Origin: Pilosibacter fragilis
GTDB lineage: Bacteria > Bacillota > Clostridia > Lachnospirales > Lachnospiraceae
Length of the DNA stretch: 64,000 nucleotides
Reading direction: 5' to 3'
Assembly: GCF_032490495.1 (NCBI RefSeq)
Contig: NZ_JAVYJB010000001.1
Location: 124,001 to 188,000 of the forward strand
The notes beneath the pieces are model-generated. The model ran no database searches. It saw only the letters and a program-made list of their open reading frames with translations, and was not told the origin of the DNA. How positions within the stretch are numbered: position 1 is the stretch's first letter; each line of letters starts with the position of its first letter. Shown here piece by piece: positions 53,538 to 61,046 of the stretch. Position numbers and translations under genes: made by a program.

Positions 53538-53864
53538 CTATACTGATTGTTCCGGGTCGTCGTGTTCATTATCCGCAGGATTCACAGGCTGGATCGGATA
53601 AAAAGAAAATACCTTCATGCCCTCTCCGATTGCTTCCACCATGGCAAGAAATTCTTCCCTTGCATCTTCCATCCGCTCATAACTTGCAATCACCGCCCCG
53701 GAGTCCGGAAGTTTTTCCGTTCCCCGGTATGCGCGGATGGAAAAACGGTTGGTTTTGCAATCCGGCCGGTTTTTCCGTATGTGTTCCGTGTCATTCACGA
53801 TCATGATGTCACTGCAATCTTCAGTCTTGAAAAGTTTTGTTCCGGTCTGATCCAAAAGATACAT
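53538..53864 (-). CDS. Unknown 108-aa protein
   Basis: A small soluble protein, MYLLDQTGTKLFKTEDCSDI onward. The alternating hydrophobic pattern (IMIVNDTEH, FSIRAYRG, AVIASYERMEDAREEF) suggests a compact alpha/beta fold with an acidic tail (ADNEHDDPEQ). It lies in the secYE operon with GGAGG 8 nt upstream. No family recognised. Confidence 0.75.
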   Translation of the reverse strand: MYLLDQTGTKLFKTEDCSDIMIVNDTEHIRKNRPDCKTNRFSIRAYRGTEKLPDSGAVIASYERMEDAREEFLAMVEAIGEGMKVFSFYPIQPVNPADNEHDDPEQSV

Positions 53865-53876
53865 TTGATTCGCCTC

Positions 53877-54089
53877 CTACAGTTTTGATACAAGCAGTGC
53901 CGTAGCTGTATCCACACCTGCTACAAATGCGCTGCAGACTGCCATGGAAAGCATGACAACCGCGGTCCCCTTGGCGGTTTCCAGCTTCGACGGAAGTGTC
54001 AGGCCGACCGGCTTTTTCCAGTTTTTCCACGTCTGTGCGACTTTTTTATGAAATGCCAATTTTTCTTTCTGCTTTTTTTCTTTTCCCAT
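53877..54089 (-). CDS. secE: SecE-like translocase subunit
   Basis: A 70-residue protein starting MGKEKKQKEKLAFHKKVAQT. The conserved SecE amphipathic stretch precedes one membrane helix: LTLPSKLETAKGTAVVMLS then AVCSAFVAGVDTATALL, which matches the WPSxxET...D pattern of SecE. It should clamp SecY. The ATG at 54089 has AGGA 5 nt upstream; a GTG at 54107 lies within a palindrome (GCCCGGCAC/GTGCCGGGC). The gene lies 39 nt after the SecY stop. Two Sec channel subunits side by side on a mobile element are unusual. Confidence 0.8.
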   Translation of the reverse strand: MGKEKKQKEKLAFHKKVAQTWKNWKKPVGLTLPSKLETAKGTAVVMLSMAVCSAFVAGVDTATALLVSKL

Positions 54090-54128
54090 TCTTTTCCTGC
54101 CCGGCACGGTGCCGGGCGCCTCCTTTCG

Positions 54129-55454
54129 CTATCGATACGTTTTGGCAAGACCTGCCGGGATCAGAAAATTCTTTCTTCCCATGGACCGTAATGCAAGGCC
54201 TGCGCGTACTTTCTTATACTCTTCCAGCGCTACGTTTGCGCAGATGAAGCTGGATGTTCCCGCAATGGATACGGAACCGATCCCTGCCGCATTGCAAATG
54301 CCGTATGAGGCAAGTACCACCGCTACCATAATGAGGTTGCCGCGCATGGCTACTTTTCTGCTGAGCCGTCCGATGTAATCTGCCGTCGGTCTTCCCGGGC
54401 GGATTCCCGGGATAACTCCACCCTGTTTCTTTAAGTTATCCGCAATTTCTACCGGATTAAATCCAATGTCCAGATAAAAATAGGTAAACAGAATAGTGAG
54501 TATCAGGTAAAGTGCGGCACCGACCGTGTATTTCGGCATATCCGGTCTAAACCACATGGAGGTGTTTAAAGCACGGATCACCTTTCCAATCAGTCCTTCC
54601 TGCAGCTTTGGAACAAACTGTGCGACCAGGATCGGGAAACTCATCATGGATCCGGCAAAGATTACCGGCATGACGGAACAGGTTAATAACGGAATCGGAA
54701 AGGTACTGTCTGAACCGGCCACCGTTTTCCTGGTCTGGACAACCTGCAGTTTTTTCACCGTTTCCTGACATACCACGCAGATTGTAAGCACTGCCATGGC
54801 CAGTACGGCTGCTGCAATGCAGGTCACGATCATCCCGGTGCGGCTCTTGACCGATGCGTATTCCCAGATGCCGGTCAGATCGGACGGGATGGATGAAACG
54901 ATGTTGCAGAACAGAATCATGGAGATTCCGCTCCCAATCTCAAGCTTTTCCAGGAATTCCCCGAGGAAAATGATAAAGATGCCGCCGACGGACCAGATCA
55001 GTGTTGCTGCCAGGACGGTTTTCCAGTTATACGGGTCAAGCAGGCCCCGCCCGCCAAGGCCAATGGCCATGGAAACTGCCTGGAGAATTCCCAGTACGCC
55101 TCCTGTGATATTGATCAGCCGTTTATAACGATCCATTCCTGTTTTGCCATCTTTACGCATTTCTTCCAATGCCGGGAACACCACGGTAAGAAGCTGGATG
55201 ATAATGGATGCAGTGATGTATGGACTTACGGATAGTGCAAAGAATGACATCTGAAGCATTGATCCGCCCGTGATGGAATTGAAGAATCCAAGCCCGTCCA
55301 CGTTTAACAGTGACTGGATATAAAGTCGGTTTACAAACGGTAATGGGATGTTGGATCCCACCCGCACAAACGCCATGCTGAGAATGACAATGGCGATTTT
55401 CTGCCATAAAGGAAGCTCCTTTAAACGGCGTGTCATGGATCTGTAGCTGTACAT
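54129..55454 (-). CDS. secY: SecY protein-translocation channel (second SecY)
   Basis: A 441-residue polytopic membrane protein with about ten helices. Hallmarks include RVGSNIPLPFVN (plug region), SVSPYITASIIIQLLTVVFPALE, MDRYKRLINITGG and NPVEIADNLKKQGGVIPGIRPGRPTADYI. Length and topology match family SecY. The ATG directly follows the TAA of the previous gene and has AGGAGG 8 nt upstream. No SecG or SecA is in the window, so host SecA would have to drive it, or the channel needs partners elsewhere. It differs from known accessory SecY2 systems, whose glycosyltransferase and Asp genes are absent here. Confidence 0.95.
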   Translation of the reverse strand: MYSYRSMTRRLKELPLWQKIAIVILSMAFVRVGSNIPLPFVNRLYIQSLLNVDGLGFFNSITGGSMLQMSFFALSVSPYITASIIIQLLTVVFPALEEMRKDGKTGMDRYKRLINITGGVLGILQAVSMAIGLGGRGLLDPYNWKTVLAATLIWSVGGIFIIFLGEFLEKLEIGSGISMILFCNIVSSIPSDLTGIWEYASVKSRTGMIVTCIAAAVLAMAVLTICVVCQETVKKLQVVQTRKTVAGSDSTFPIPLLTCSVMPVIFAGSMMSFPILVAQFVPKLQEGLIGKVIRALNTSMWFRPDMPKYTVGAALYLILTILFTYFYLDIGFNPVEIADNLKKQGGVIPGIRPGRPTADYIGRLSRKVAMRGNLIMVAVVLASYGICNAAGIGSVSIAGTSSFICANVALEEYKKVRAGLALRSMGRKNFLIPAGLAKTYR

Positions 55455-55775
55455 TTATGATTCCTCCTGTTCTGTTTTGGTTCGTGCGGCACGCAGGCGT
55501 TCTGCCGCTTCCTGCCTCTGTTCTTCCGTGAGTTCCCGTTTGACAATGGATGAGCGCGAAGAGATCAGACGTTTCTTAGTGCGGTATACCTTTGCTACCA
55601 GATTGCCGTACATGTCACGGATTTCTTTCAGGCATGTCCAGTCCGGGCAGTCATCACTCTGCGCGAATTTGTCATATTTTGTCATCATGGTGGTGTCCGA
55701 TGTATAAATGTTTGCGTATTCCTCATCCCGTGAAAAGGTGATACATGTTTCCTGTTCCGCGATGCTTACTCCCAT
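55455..55775 (-). CDS. Unknown 106-aa protein upstream of secY
   Basis: It starts MGVSIAEQETCITFSRDEEY; the ATG at 55775 has AAAGGAG 8 nt upstream and overlaps the previous stop by 10 nt. The C-terminal half is a basic helix (RTKKRLISSRSSIVKRELTE) with a Glu/Arg-rich end. It resembles small proteins seen in clostridial conjugative elements of unknown function. Confidence 0.75.
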   Translation of the reverse strand: MGVSIAEQETCITFSRDEEYANIYTSDTTMMTKYDKFAQSDDCPDWTCLKEIRDMYGNLVAKVYRTKKRLISSRSSIVKRELTEEQRQEAAERLRAARTKTEQEES

Positions 55776-56857
55776 GCTTTTTCTCCTTTCTCTTTCCAAT
55801 AGACCCTGAGATTTTTACAAGCTCCGAAGCAACGTTCCATACGTTCCGGCAGTTCTCCTGCTGCTTTCCCGCCAGCACATACAATATATACGGTCTCTTC
55901 ATCCGGGCGCAGGGCCTTCATCCTGCCGTACAACGCGCACAGATCGTCAAAACCATAGGCTTCTTTGCCTGCCAGGGTAAAATCATACACAGCAACCATA
56001 CCGCGTTCATCCCGGAAACGGAACACATCAGCTTCTGGTTCATCTCCGTATACCCGGTAGCACCGACGTTTTCCCATGTTGCGGTACATAGCCAGTTCCA
56101 TGGCATTACGTTCCTTCCGAATCCTATCGTTTGCCGCCGGCCCCTGGGTTTCCGGCTGCTTTGTCATAGTTTCGGTACAAGTCTTTGTTATTTTCGGTTC
56201 CGGGTCTGACTGAGCTATTGCCATGGCCGCCCTCTGCATTGCCATAGCAGCTTTCTGCTCCGGCATCTGTTCTGTCTGCACTTTTTTCAGACTGCGTTTT
56301 TCTTTTTTTATCTTCTTTGGTTCCGGCAACGTCTGCGTATCTGCCGTTACCGGCTCAGTGTCCTTTGCAACCGCTGTCTTTCTGGCTTCCGGCTTCGTGT
56401 TTAAAAATTCTTCCGGAATATGGATGTTTTCCTTCGGCACCGTCATCAGGTCTTCCTGATTCTCATAACTGAAACGTTCCAGATATTGCTGTCGTTTCTC
56501 CGCATCTTTTGCCGCTTCCTGCAGTGTCTGGATACAACCGTCAATTTCAGTTCTGAGTACTTCCGTTGTTTTTTTCGGCGGTTGCGTTCTTTCTCCAGTT
56601 TCCGGATGAATTTCCGTTTCGTCCTGTTCATATCCGGCTGCCATTTTCAGTTCCTTTAAGGTAACAAGTCCCTGGGATGATGCCGCGATCTGTTGCATAA
56701 TGCCGATGCTCGGCGGCTTTTTCACCTGCATGGTCATCAATCGGTCTATGTACTCACTATTCAGCTTTGATAGCCTGCAGTATTCAAATGGCGTTTTTTC
56801 TCCCATGGCCTGCTTGACCAGCTGGGACATTTTCTGCTTGTCAAATTGCTGTTCCAA
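55766..56857 (-). CDS. Putative HTH protein leading the secYE operon
   Basis: A 363-residue protein. The TTG at 56857 follows AAAGGAGGG; the -10 at 56889-56894 lies inside any longer frame, so the longer frame cannot be right. The N-terminal 85 residues read like an XRE-type helix-turn-helix (KTPFEYCRLSKLNSEYIDRL, then PSIGIMQQIAASSQGLVTLK). A Lys/Thr/Pro/Glu-rich linker (about residues 140-240) follows. The C-terminal domain (YRVYGDEPEADVFRFRDERG, ETVYIVCAGGKAAGELPERM) is alpha/beta. It may control its own operon through the box at 56926-56937 (inference). Confidence 0.75.
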   Translation of the reverse strand: MEQQFDKQKMSQLVKQAMGEKTPFEYCRLSKLNSEYIDRLMTMQVKKPPSIGIMQQIAASSQGLVTLKELKMAAGYEQDETEIHPETGERTQPPKKTTEVLRTEIDGCIQTLQEAAKDAEKRQQYLERFSYENQEDLMTVPKENIHIPEEFLNTKPEARKTAVAKDTEPVTADTQTLPEPKKIKKEKRSLKKVQTEQMPEQKAAMAMQRAAMAIAQSDPEPKITKTCTETMTKQPETQGPAANDRIRKERNAMELAMYRNMGKRRCYRVYGDEPEADVFRFRDERGMVAVYDFTLAGKEAYGFDDLCALYGRMKALRPDEETVYIVCAGGKAAGELPERMERCFGACKNLRVYWKEKGEKAWE

Positions 56858-56888
56858 AATTCTCCCTCCTTTGTTCGTGATACGAAAA

Positions 56889-56937
56889 AGTATACTGCGC
56901 GTTCCGTTTTGCATCGATTTCGTGACCCTTGCGGATA
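56889..56937 (-). promoter_or_regulatory. Promoter of the secYE operon with upstream box
   Basis: TATACT -10 (plus 56889-56894) and TATCCGCAAGGG (56926-56937), 43 nt apart. No clear -35. Confidence 0.7.
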
Positions 56938-56963
56938 AGCGATTTCATACTTTTTCCTGTAGA

Positions 56964-56973
56964 AATTATGGAA
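56964..56973 (-). promoter_or_regulatory. TTCCATAATT motif upstream of the secYE operon
   Basis: Exact copy, 27 nt beyond the box of this promoter, in the divergent gap to the 57135 operon. Confidence 0.45.
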
Positions 56974-57030
56974 AGAAAACACTTCTTTTTGGTTTCCTTT
57001 GCCGCGCTTTTGAAATATGTGATTTTCTGA

Positions 57031-57079
57031 TATCCGCAGAAATTCATTTACGGGGCTACGATATATTTCATGCTATAAT
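57031..57079 (+). promoter_or_regulatory. Promoter of the 57135 operon with upstream box
   Basis: TATCCGCAGAAA (57031-57042) and TATAAT (57074-57079), 43 nt apart, plus strand. The -35 position (CGGGGC) is unlike consensus. Confidence 0.75.
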
Positions 57080-57134
57080 AGGTGCATCAAAATAGGAAGG
57101 AGCTGACCGGGATTTCCCGGCAGCATGGAAATTT

Positions 57135-57404
57135 ATGGACAGCATTTTAGAAAGAAAGCAGAAACGGATCCATGAGCTGGACCGTGAAATTGAAAAAGCT
57201 GGTCTTGAGTGCGGCTGGGATGACGGCAGCGGCACCTTTGAGGTCTTGGATCGCCTGGCAGAAGGCAGGGCATCCGCACTGGAACAGAAACGTGCGGATA
57301 AGCAGCCGGTCGGACGCGAGCTGGAAGTCCTGCGTATGATGCATGAGCGCAGCCGGCTGATCCGTGACCTCGAAGCTGGAAACAATAATGAGAGGGGAAG
57401 ATAA
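57135..57404 (+). CDS. Unknown 89-aa helical protein
   Basis: First gene of the plus-strand operon. MDSILERKQKRIHELDREIE onward is charged and coiled-coil-like. The SD (AGGAAGGAG near 57096) is separated from the ATG by a CCGGGATTTCCCGG hairpin, which would bring it close. Function unknown. Confidence 0.75.
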   Translation: MDSILERKQKRIHELDREIEKAGLECGWDDGSGTFEVLDRLAEGRASALEQKRADKQPVGRELEVLRMMHERSRLIRDLEAGNNNERGR

Positions 57405-57406
57405 CC

Positions 57407-57538
57407 ATGAAGAAAATGATACTGGTATGGCTTGCGATTCTTTCTTGCGGCGTCGCATTTCTGGCGTTTTTAGCATACAAAGGAATTCCCGCATCGAAAG
57501 AATCCTGGAAACATGCGATCGTCGAAGAAGCAAATTAA
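57407..57538 (+). CDS. Small membrane protein, 43 aa
   Basis: Starts MKKMILVWLAILSCGVAFLA and has one membrane segment and a short tail ending IVEEAN. GAGGGG lies upstream. The stop is 16 bp before the next ATG, so it is cotranscribed with the 57135 and 57555 genes. The TM segment with a Cys could be a lipoprotein (LSCG). Confidence 0.7.
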   Translation: MKKMILVWLAILSCGVAFLAFLAYKGIPASKESWKHAIVEEAN

Positions 57539-57903
57539 GAAGGAGGAAAACTAAATGAGCTATCAGACAGATTTGGAGTTTGCCAGAGGTAAGGCAAATG
57601 CATGGAAACATTTACAGGAAAAAGCGGCGAATGGCTGGCGTCCTGCTTATGCAGAAGAGCTGGAGCAGTATGCATGCCGCAAGCGCATGGAGGCTGAGGA
57701 TGAGATGCAGAAAATCCTTGCAGAGATGCCTTCAGAGGAGGATTCCGCAAAACCAGAAGGTGGCAGAAAAATTACATTAACCAAAACCGGCACCAACATT
57801 TGCGTCGATTCGAATCTCGAAGATCAGGATTTGATAACATCAATCGTCGCATACTCGTGACTTCAGTCGTGAGTTAGGCGATTGTCAATTTGTGCAGCGA
57901 TTC

Positions 57904-57913
57904 TTCCATAATT
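57904..57913 (+). promoter_or_regulatory. TTCCATAATT motif upstream of tnpB
   Basis: Exact copy 22 nt before the tnpB ATG. It lies inside the insertion element, so it moves with the element or arose there independently. Confidence 0.45.
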
Positions 57914-57935
57914 CTCACAGAAAGGAGGCTGCCAG

Positions 57936-59264
57936 ATGAAACTCAGTATGACATACCGCATCAGAACAAAGGGATTTAATCACATCTTCAATGAAACGGT
58001 CCGTCTGTATCGTCAGGCCGTCTCTTTCTTCGTGGATGTATGCCTGAAAGAATGGAACCGTATTTCTGTCATTCAGGGACAGAAGATCCGTTCCGGCTTC
58101 GTGGAATCACTCACGGTCAAAACCAAACAGAATCCCGTTGTTCCTTATGACTTCTCGGCGAAGTTCTACAAGTTCCCAAGCTACCTTCGGCGGGCGGTCA
58201 TTGCGGAAGCACTGGGCAAGGCATCTTCCTACCAAAGCAACCTGGAAAACTGGGAGGCAGCGGAGCCGGAGAAACGCGGTGCGAAACCGTCGCTGCCGCA
58301 GACAGGCTTTGTGTATCCGGCCATGTACCGTTCCGGTATGTTTATCCGTACCGGTATGTATCAGGCGGCGGTAAAAGTTTTTATCCGAAACACCTGGGAC
58401 TGGGTTCTGGTGGATCTTCGGAAAAGTGACGTGGATTATATCGAACATCACTGTGCAAATTACAAGGAATGCGTGCCGACCTTACAGAAACGCGGAAAGA
58501 AATGGTATCTGGACTTTGTGTTCCAGACAGCCGTGCAGCTTCCGGAAGTTTCTATCAAAGACACCCGTATCCTGGCGGTGGACTTAGGACTGAACAGTGC
58601 GTGTACATGCAGCGTCATGACTTCGGAGGGCGCGGTCCTCGGAAGGGAATTTCTTTCCCTTCCGGGAGAATACGACTCCCTGGAGCATGCGGTAAGCCAC
58701 ATCAAACACGCACAGAAGCTCTGTGCCCGTAAAACACCGGGTCTCTGGAAACAGGCAAAGGGCATCAACGATGACATTGCGGTCAAGACCGCCCGGTTCA
58801 TCGTGGATACGGCCATAAAGTATGACGTGGACTGCATTGTCATGGAATACCTGGATTTCGCCGGAAAGAAGCGCGGCAGCAAGAAGCAGCGTCTCCACCT
58901 CTGGCGGGCAAAGTATGTACAGTCCATGGTAACGGACAAGGCACACCGGAACACGATCCGGGTTGCCAGAGTCTGTGCCTGGAATACATCAAGGCTTGCA
59001 TTTGACGGAAGCGGCAGAGTCATGAGAGGGAAAGAAGCAGATCTTCCAAGCTACAGCCTCTGCCGGTTTCCGACCGGGAAGCAGTACAACTGTGACCTGA
59101 ATGCAAGCTATAACATCGGTTCCCGGTATTATATCCGGGAACTCTTAAAGACCCTTCCGGCAACGGCGGGGCAGGCGGTTGCGGCAAAAGTACCGGAACT
59201 GGCCCATAGAAGCAGATGTACCTTATCCTCGTTAATTAGGCTGAATGCGGTGCTTGCGGCATAA
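57936..59264 (+). CDS. tnpB: TnpB RNA-guided nuclease of the IS605 family
   Basis: 442 residues. TnpB cleaves DNA matching the omega-RNA guide next to a target motif, which helps the element persist after excision. RuvC residues are seen at roughly D215 (ILAVDLGLNSA), E304 (IVMEYLDFAGKKRG) and D387 (YNCDLNASYNIG). The zinc-ribbon region is of the clostridial type: CAWNTSRLAFDGSGRVMRGK and SLCRFPTGKQYNC rather than two CxxC pairs. ATG has AAAGGAGG upstream. Length is slightly longer than usual (about 400). Target-motif use (TTGAT) is supported by the insertion site. TnpA is absent, so it must move using a TnpA elsewhere. Confidence 0.95.
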   Translation: MKLSMTYRIRTKGFNHIFNETVRLYRQAVSFFVDVCLKEWNRISVIQGQKIRSGFVESLTVKTKQNPVVPYDFSAKFYKFPSYLRRAVIAEALGKASSYQSNLENWEAAEPEKRGAKPSLPQTGFVYPAMYRSGMFIRTGMYQAAVKVFIRNTWDWVLVDLRKSDVDYIEHHCANYKECVPTLQKRGKKWYLDFVFQTAVQLPEVSIKDTRILAVDLGLNSACTCSVMTSEGAVLGREFLSLPGEYDSLEHAVSHIKHAQKLCARKTPGLWKQAKGINDDIAVKTARFIVDTAIKYDVDCIVMEYLDFAGKKRGSKKQRLHLWRAKYVQSMVTDKAHRNTIRVARVCAWNTSRLAFDGSGRVMRGKEADLPSYSLCRFPTGKQYNCDLNASYNIGSRYYIRELLKTLPATAGQAVAAKVPELAHRSRCTLSSLIRLNAVLAA

Positions 59265-59438
59265 TGCAGCAAAGCCACTGAGTTCAGCCTGTATGGAGGA
59301 AGGGCAGCCCGGAAGCCCTAAAGACTTCAACCGGACAGGAAATCCGGCGATCGGGACACTTTCATGGCAGAGCTTTCAGGAACGGGATCCAACCGGATAC
59401 CGGAAGCTTGTGACTTTAGTCATGAGAGACAGCTTCAC
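59265..59438 (+). ncRNA. Candidate omega-RNA scaffold of the tnpB element
   Basis: The sequence after the tnpB stop to the right end contains several stems (GGGCAGCCCGGAAGCCC, CCGGACAGGAAATCCGG, the GTGACTTTAGTC hairpin). The bases after 59438 (GAGTGCTCTGGCAGTG) would be the guide, as is known for TnpB elements. Confidence 0.5.
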
Positions 59439-59689
59439 GAGTGCTCTGGCAGTGATGATCAGCTATGTAGGCGGACATTTACAGGATCCATCACAGATTT
59501 CATATGTCTGCGGTCTTGCATGTGGTGATGCTCTTAAGATGTTGGAAGAGAAGGGATTAATTCGGTCAGACTCTGCGCAGGATCAGGCAAATCCTTCCAA
59601 GACTAAGCAGGTATAGGCATTCTTTCTGTGTTGGAGACTACAACCACCTTATGTGTAACTGGCAACCGAGCGCCGGCACCTAGAACTTA

Positions 59690-59733
59690 CAAAAAAAAGA
59701 ACCGAGAAGAAATATTCTCCCTGGTTCTTTTTT
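59690..59733. terminator. Bidirectional terminator
   Basis: AAAAAGAACC/GGTTCTTTTT stem with inner GAGAA/TTCTC. T-runs on both strands close the plus operon and the 59745 gene. Confidence 0.88.
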
Positions 59734-59744
59734 CATTTTCCTGC

Positions 59745-60116
59745 CTATGCAATCTGTGCCGGGAAGAGGATATCATACATCTCCTCTTCTGTTGCGATCC
59801 AGCCCATGGCCATCTCATAGACTTCGTCGATAAGATCCCATTTTGTCTGGGTTTTATTGAAGTCTCTGATAAAGCCGGCAAGGAAACTGCATCCGCTCTC
59901 ACGGTTCAGTCTTACGACCTGACCGATCAGGCGGGTCAGCACCTGTACCTCCGTTTCGCGCCGGATGACAATGCGCTCCGGTGACATCGAGTACTCGCTG
60001 GTTCGCGCCTGGAAAGCGTAGAGCTGTGCAATGCCGCGAATTAATTCACGAAACTTTGCGTTGAGTTCCTTGTCCTCGGTTACCATTCTTTTTGCTTCGA
60101 TTGCGTTAATATACAT
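59745..60116 (-). CDS. Unknown 123-aa helical protein
   Basis: It starts MYINAIEAKRMVTEDKELNA. The ATG at 60116 has AAAGGGG 8 nt upstream; the longer frame (60170) lacks a site. Helical, with no membrane segment. Between TraX and the terminator, likely its own transcript (TTCCATAATT lies 90 nt upstream). Confidence 0.75.
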   Translation of the reverse strand: MYINAIEAKRMVTEDKELNAKFRELIRGIAQLYAFQARTSEYSMSPERIVIRRETEVQVLTRLIGQVVRLNRESGCSFLAGFIRDFNKTQTKWDLIDEVYEMAMGWIATEEEMYDILFPAQIA

Positions 60117-60206
60117 ATAATTCCCCTTTCTGCCGCTACATGCGGACTTACATACGCGGGAAACCGGCATGAAAACTATTTCTCAATGCCTATCCCTGTC
60201 TGGGAA

Positions 60207-60216
60207 AATTATGGAA
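60207..60216 (-). promoter_or_regulatory. TTCCATAATT motif upstream of the 59745 gene
   Basis: Exact copy, 90 nt before the ATG at 60116, just after the TraX stop (60231). Confidence 0.45.
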
Positions 60217-60230
60217 GCGGATGTATTGCG

Positions 60231-60977
60231 TTACTGCCCGATGAAAAAGATACGGAACAGCCCGATCACAAGCAGGTGTACCGGATAAAAGGCATAGTAA
60301 AGGTATTTGTTGCCGTGTACCTTTCCGCGTTTGCCGTTATAAGAACGGATCAGGTATATGTATATCCCGCTGATGGCCAACCCCAGCAGACAGGCAGTGA
60401 AGCCGGCACCGCACAGCTTGTACACTCCAAGGAAGATTACCCCTGCCCCGGCTGCTGCCTGTGTCCATGGATTTTCGAAAAAGCAGGCATACAAGACCAG
60501 AACGCCGGCCATTCCGTAATCGGCATGCAGCAGTCCGGCCACAACCAGCGCCGTTAAGAGCACCATCCCTTTGATGAACGGATTTTTTACATTTACTGTT
60601 ACCCAGTATGCGGTTACCGCCAGCGCCAATGTGAAGTACACATTTTGACTGTGTGGCCAAAACGGATATCCGAAGGCAGCCAGGTCAAACGGAATCTCAG
60701 AAAGCAGGGCAAATCCCCACAGTGATACCGCATACTGCTTGGTGTCATGGGAATGCCGCACGCCCTGTGCTGTTAAAAAGCAGTACAGCGGGAATGCAAT
60801 GCGTCCGATCGTTCTTGTGCAGAGGTAATACTGTAAAAGCGCATCCGTGACGCCGGCTTTCATGAGCGGCAGTATGATACCGTCTGCCACATGATCCAAC
60901 AGCATGCAAACCATAGCGATGTATTTGAGCTGCATGCCGCTTAACTGCAGGTCATTTCTTTTCTGATTCTTTTCCAT
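60231..60977 (-). CDS. traX: TraX-family membrane protein
   Basis: A 248-residue polytopic membrane protein with about seven helices (MQLKYIAMVCMLLDHVADGI, YYLCTRTIGRIAFPLYCFLT). TraX of F acetylates the N-terminus of pilin, and the family also includes proteins of unknown substrate in Firmicutes. The conserved MLxDH and RIAFPxYCF patterns are seen. The start is taken at ATG 60977 (MEKNQKRN); an ATG at 60998 or a TTG at 61004 would overlap the preceding terminator. The substrate here is unknown. Confidence 0.85.
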   Translation of the reverse strand: MEKNQKRNDLQLSGMQLKYIAMVCMLLDHVADGIILPLMKAGVTDALLQYYLCTRTIGRIAFPLYCFLTAQGVRHSHDTKQYAVSLWGFALLSEIPFDLAAFGYPFWPHSQNVYFTLALAVTAYWVTVNVKNPFIKGMVLLTALVVAGLLHADYGMAGVLVLYACFFENPWTQAAAGAGVIFLGVYKLCGAGFTACLLGLAISGIYIYLIRSYNGKRGKVHGNKYLYYAFYPVHLLVIGLFRIFFIGQ

Positions 60978-61001
60978 TTTCCACACTTTCTTTGGCATAA
61001 A

Positions 61002-61030
61002 CAAAAAGAGAGGCGCCTGCCCCTCTTTTT
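61002..61030 (-). terminator. Terminator after the 61047 gene
   Basis: AGAGG(G)/(C)CCTCT stem followed by CTTTTTG on the minus strand. Confidence 0.75.
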
Positions 61031-61046
61031 TGCTCCTCAGATAACT

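Larger units (their letters stand above)
57836..59438 (+). mobile_element. IS605/IS1341-type element carrying tnpB only
   Basis: 1,603 bp. The left end abuts TTGAT and carries the ACTCGTGACTTCAGTCGTGA hairpin inside a longer AATCG/CGATT stem. The right end ends GAGAGACAGCTTCAC after a matching GTGACTTTAGTC hairpin. There is no target duplication and no tnpA. The gene restored by excision supports these ends exactly. Confidence 0.9.
57555..59616 (+). pseudogene. Unknown gene interrupted by the tnpB element
   Basis: Codes 57555-57835 and 59439-59616, which join in frame across the element: 281 + 178 = 459 nt, 153 codons including stop. The rebuilt 152-aa protein starts MSYQTDLEFARGKANAWKHL and ends DSAQDQANPSKTKQV; at the joint, LEDQDLM runs into SALAVMISYVGGHL. 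The insertion follows TTGAT (57831-57835). Unless the element excises, only a truncated product is made (to the stop at 57860). Family not recognised. Confidence 0.85.

Noticed and set aside
54129..55454. Classical accessory SecA2/SecY2 glycoprotein system
   Set aside because: No SecA2, Asp or glycosyltransferase genes, and the giant proteins lack Ser-rich repeats of that system.
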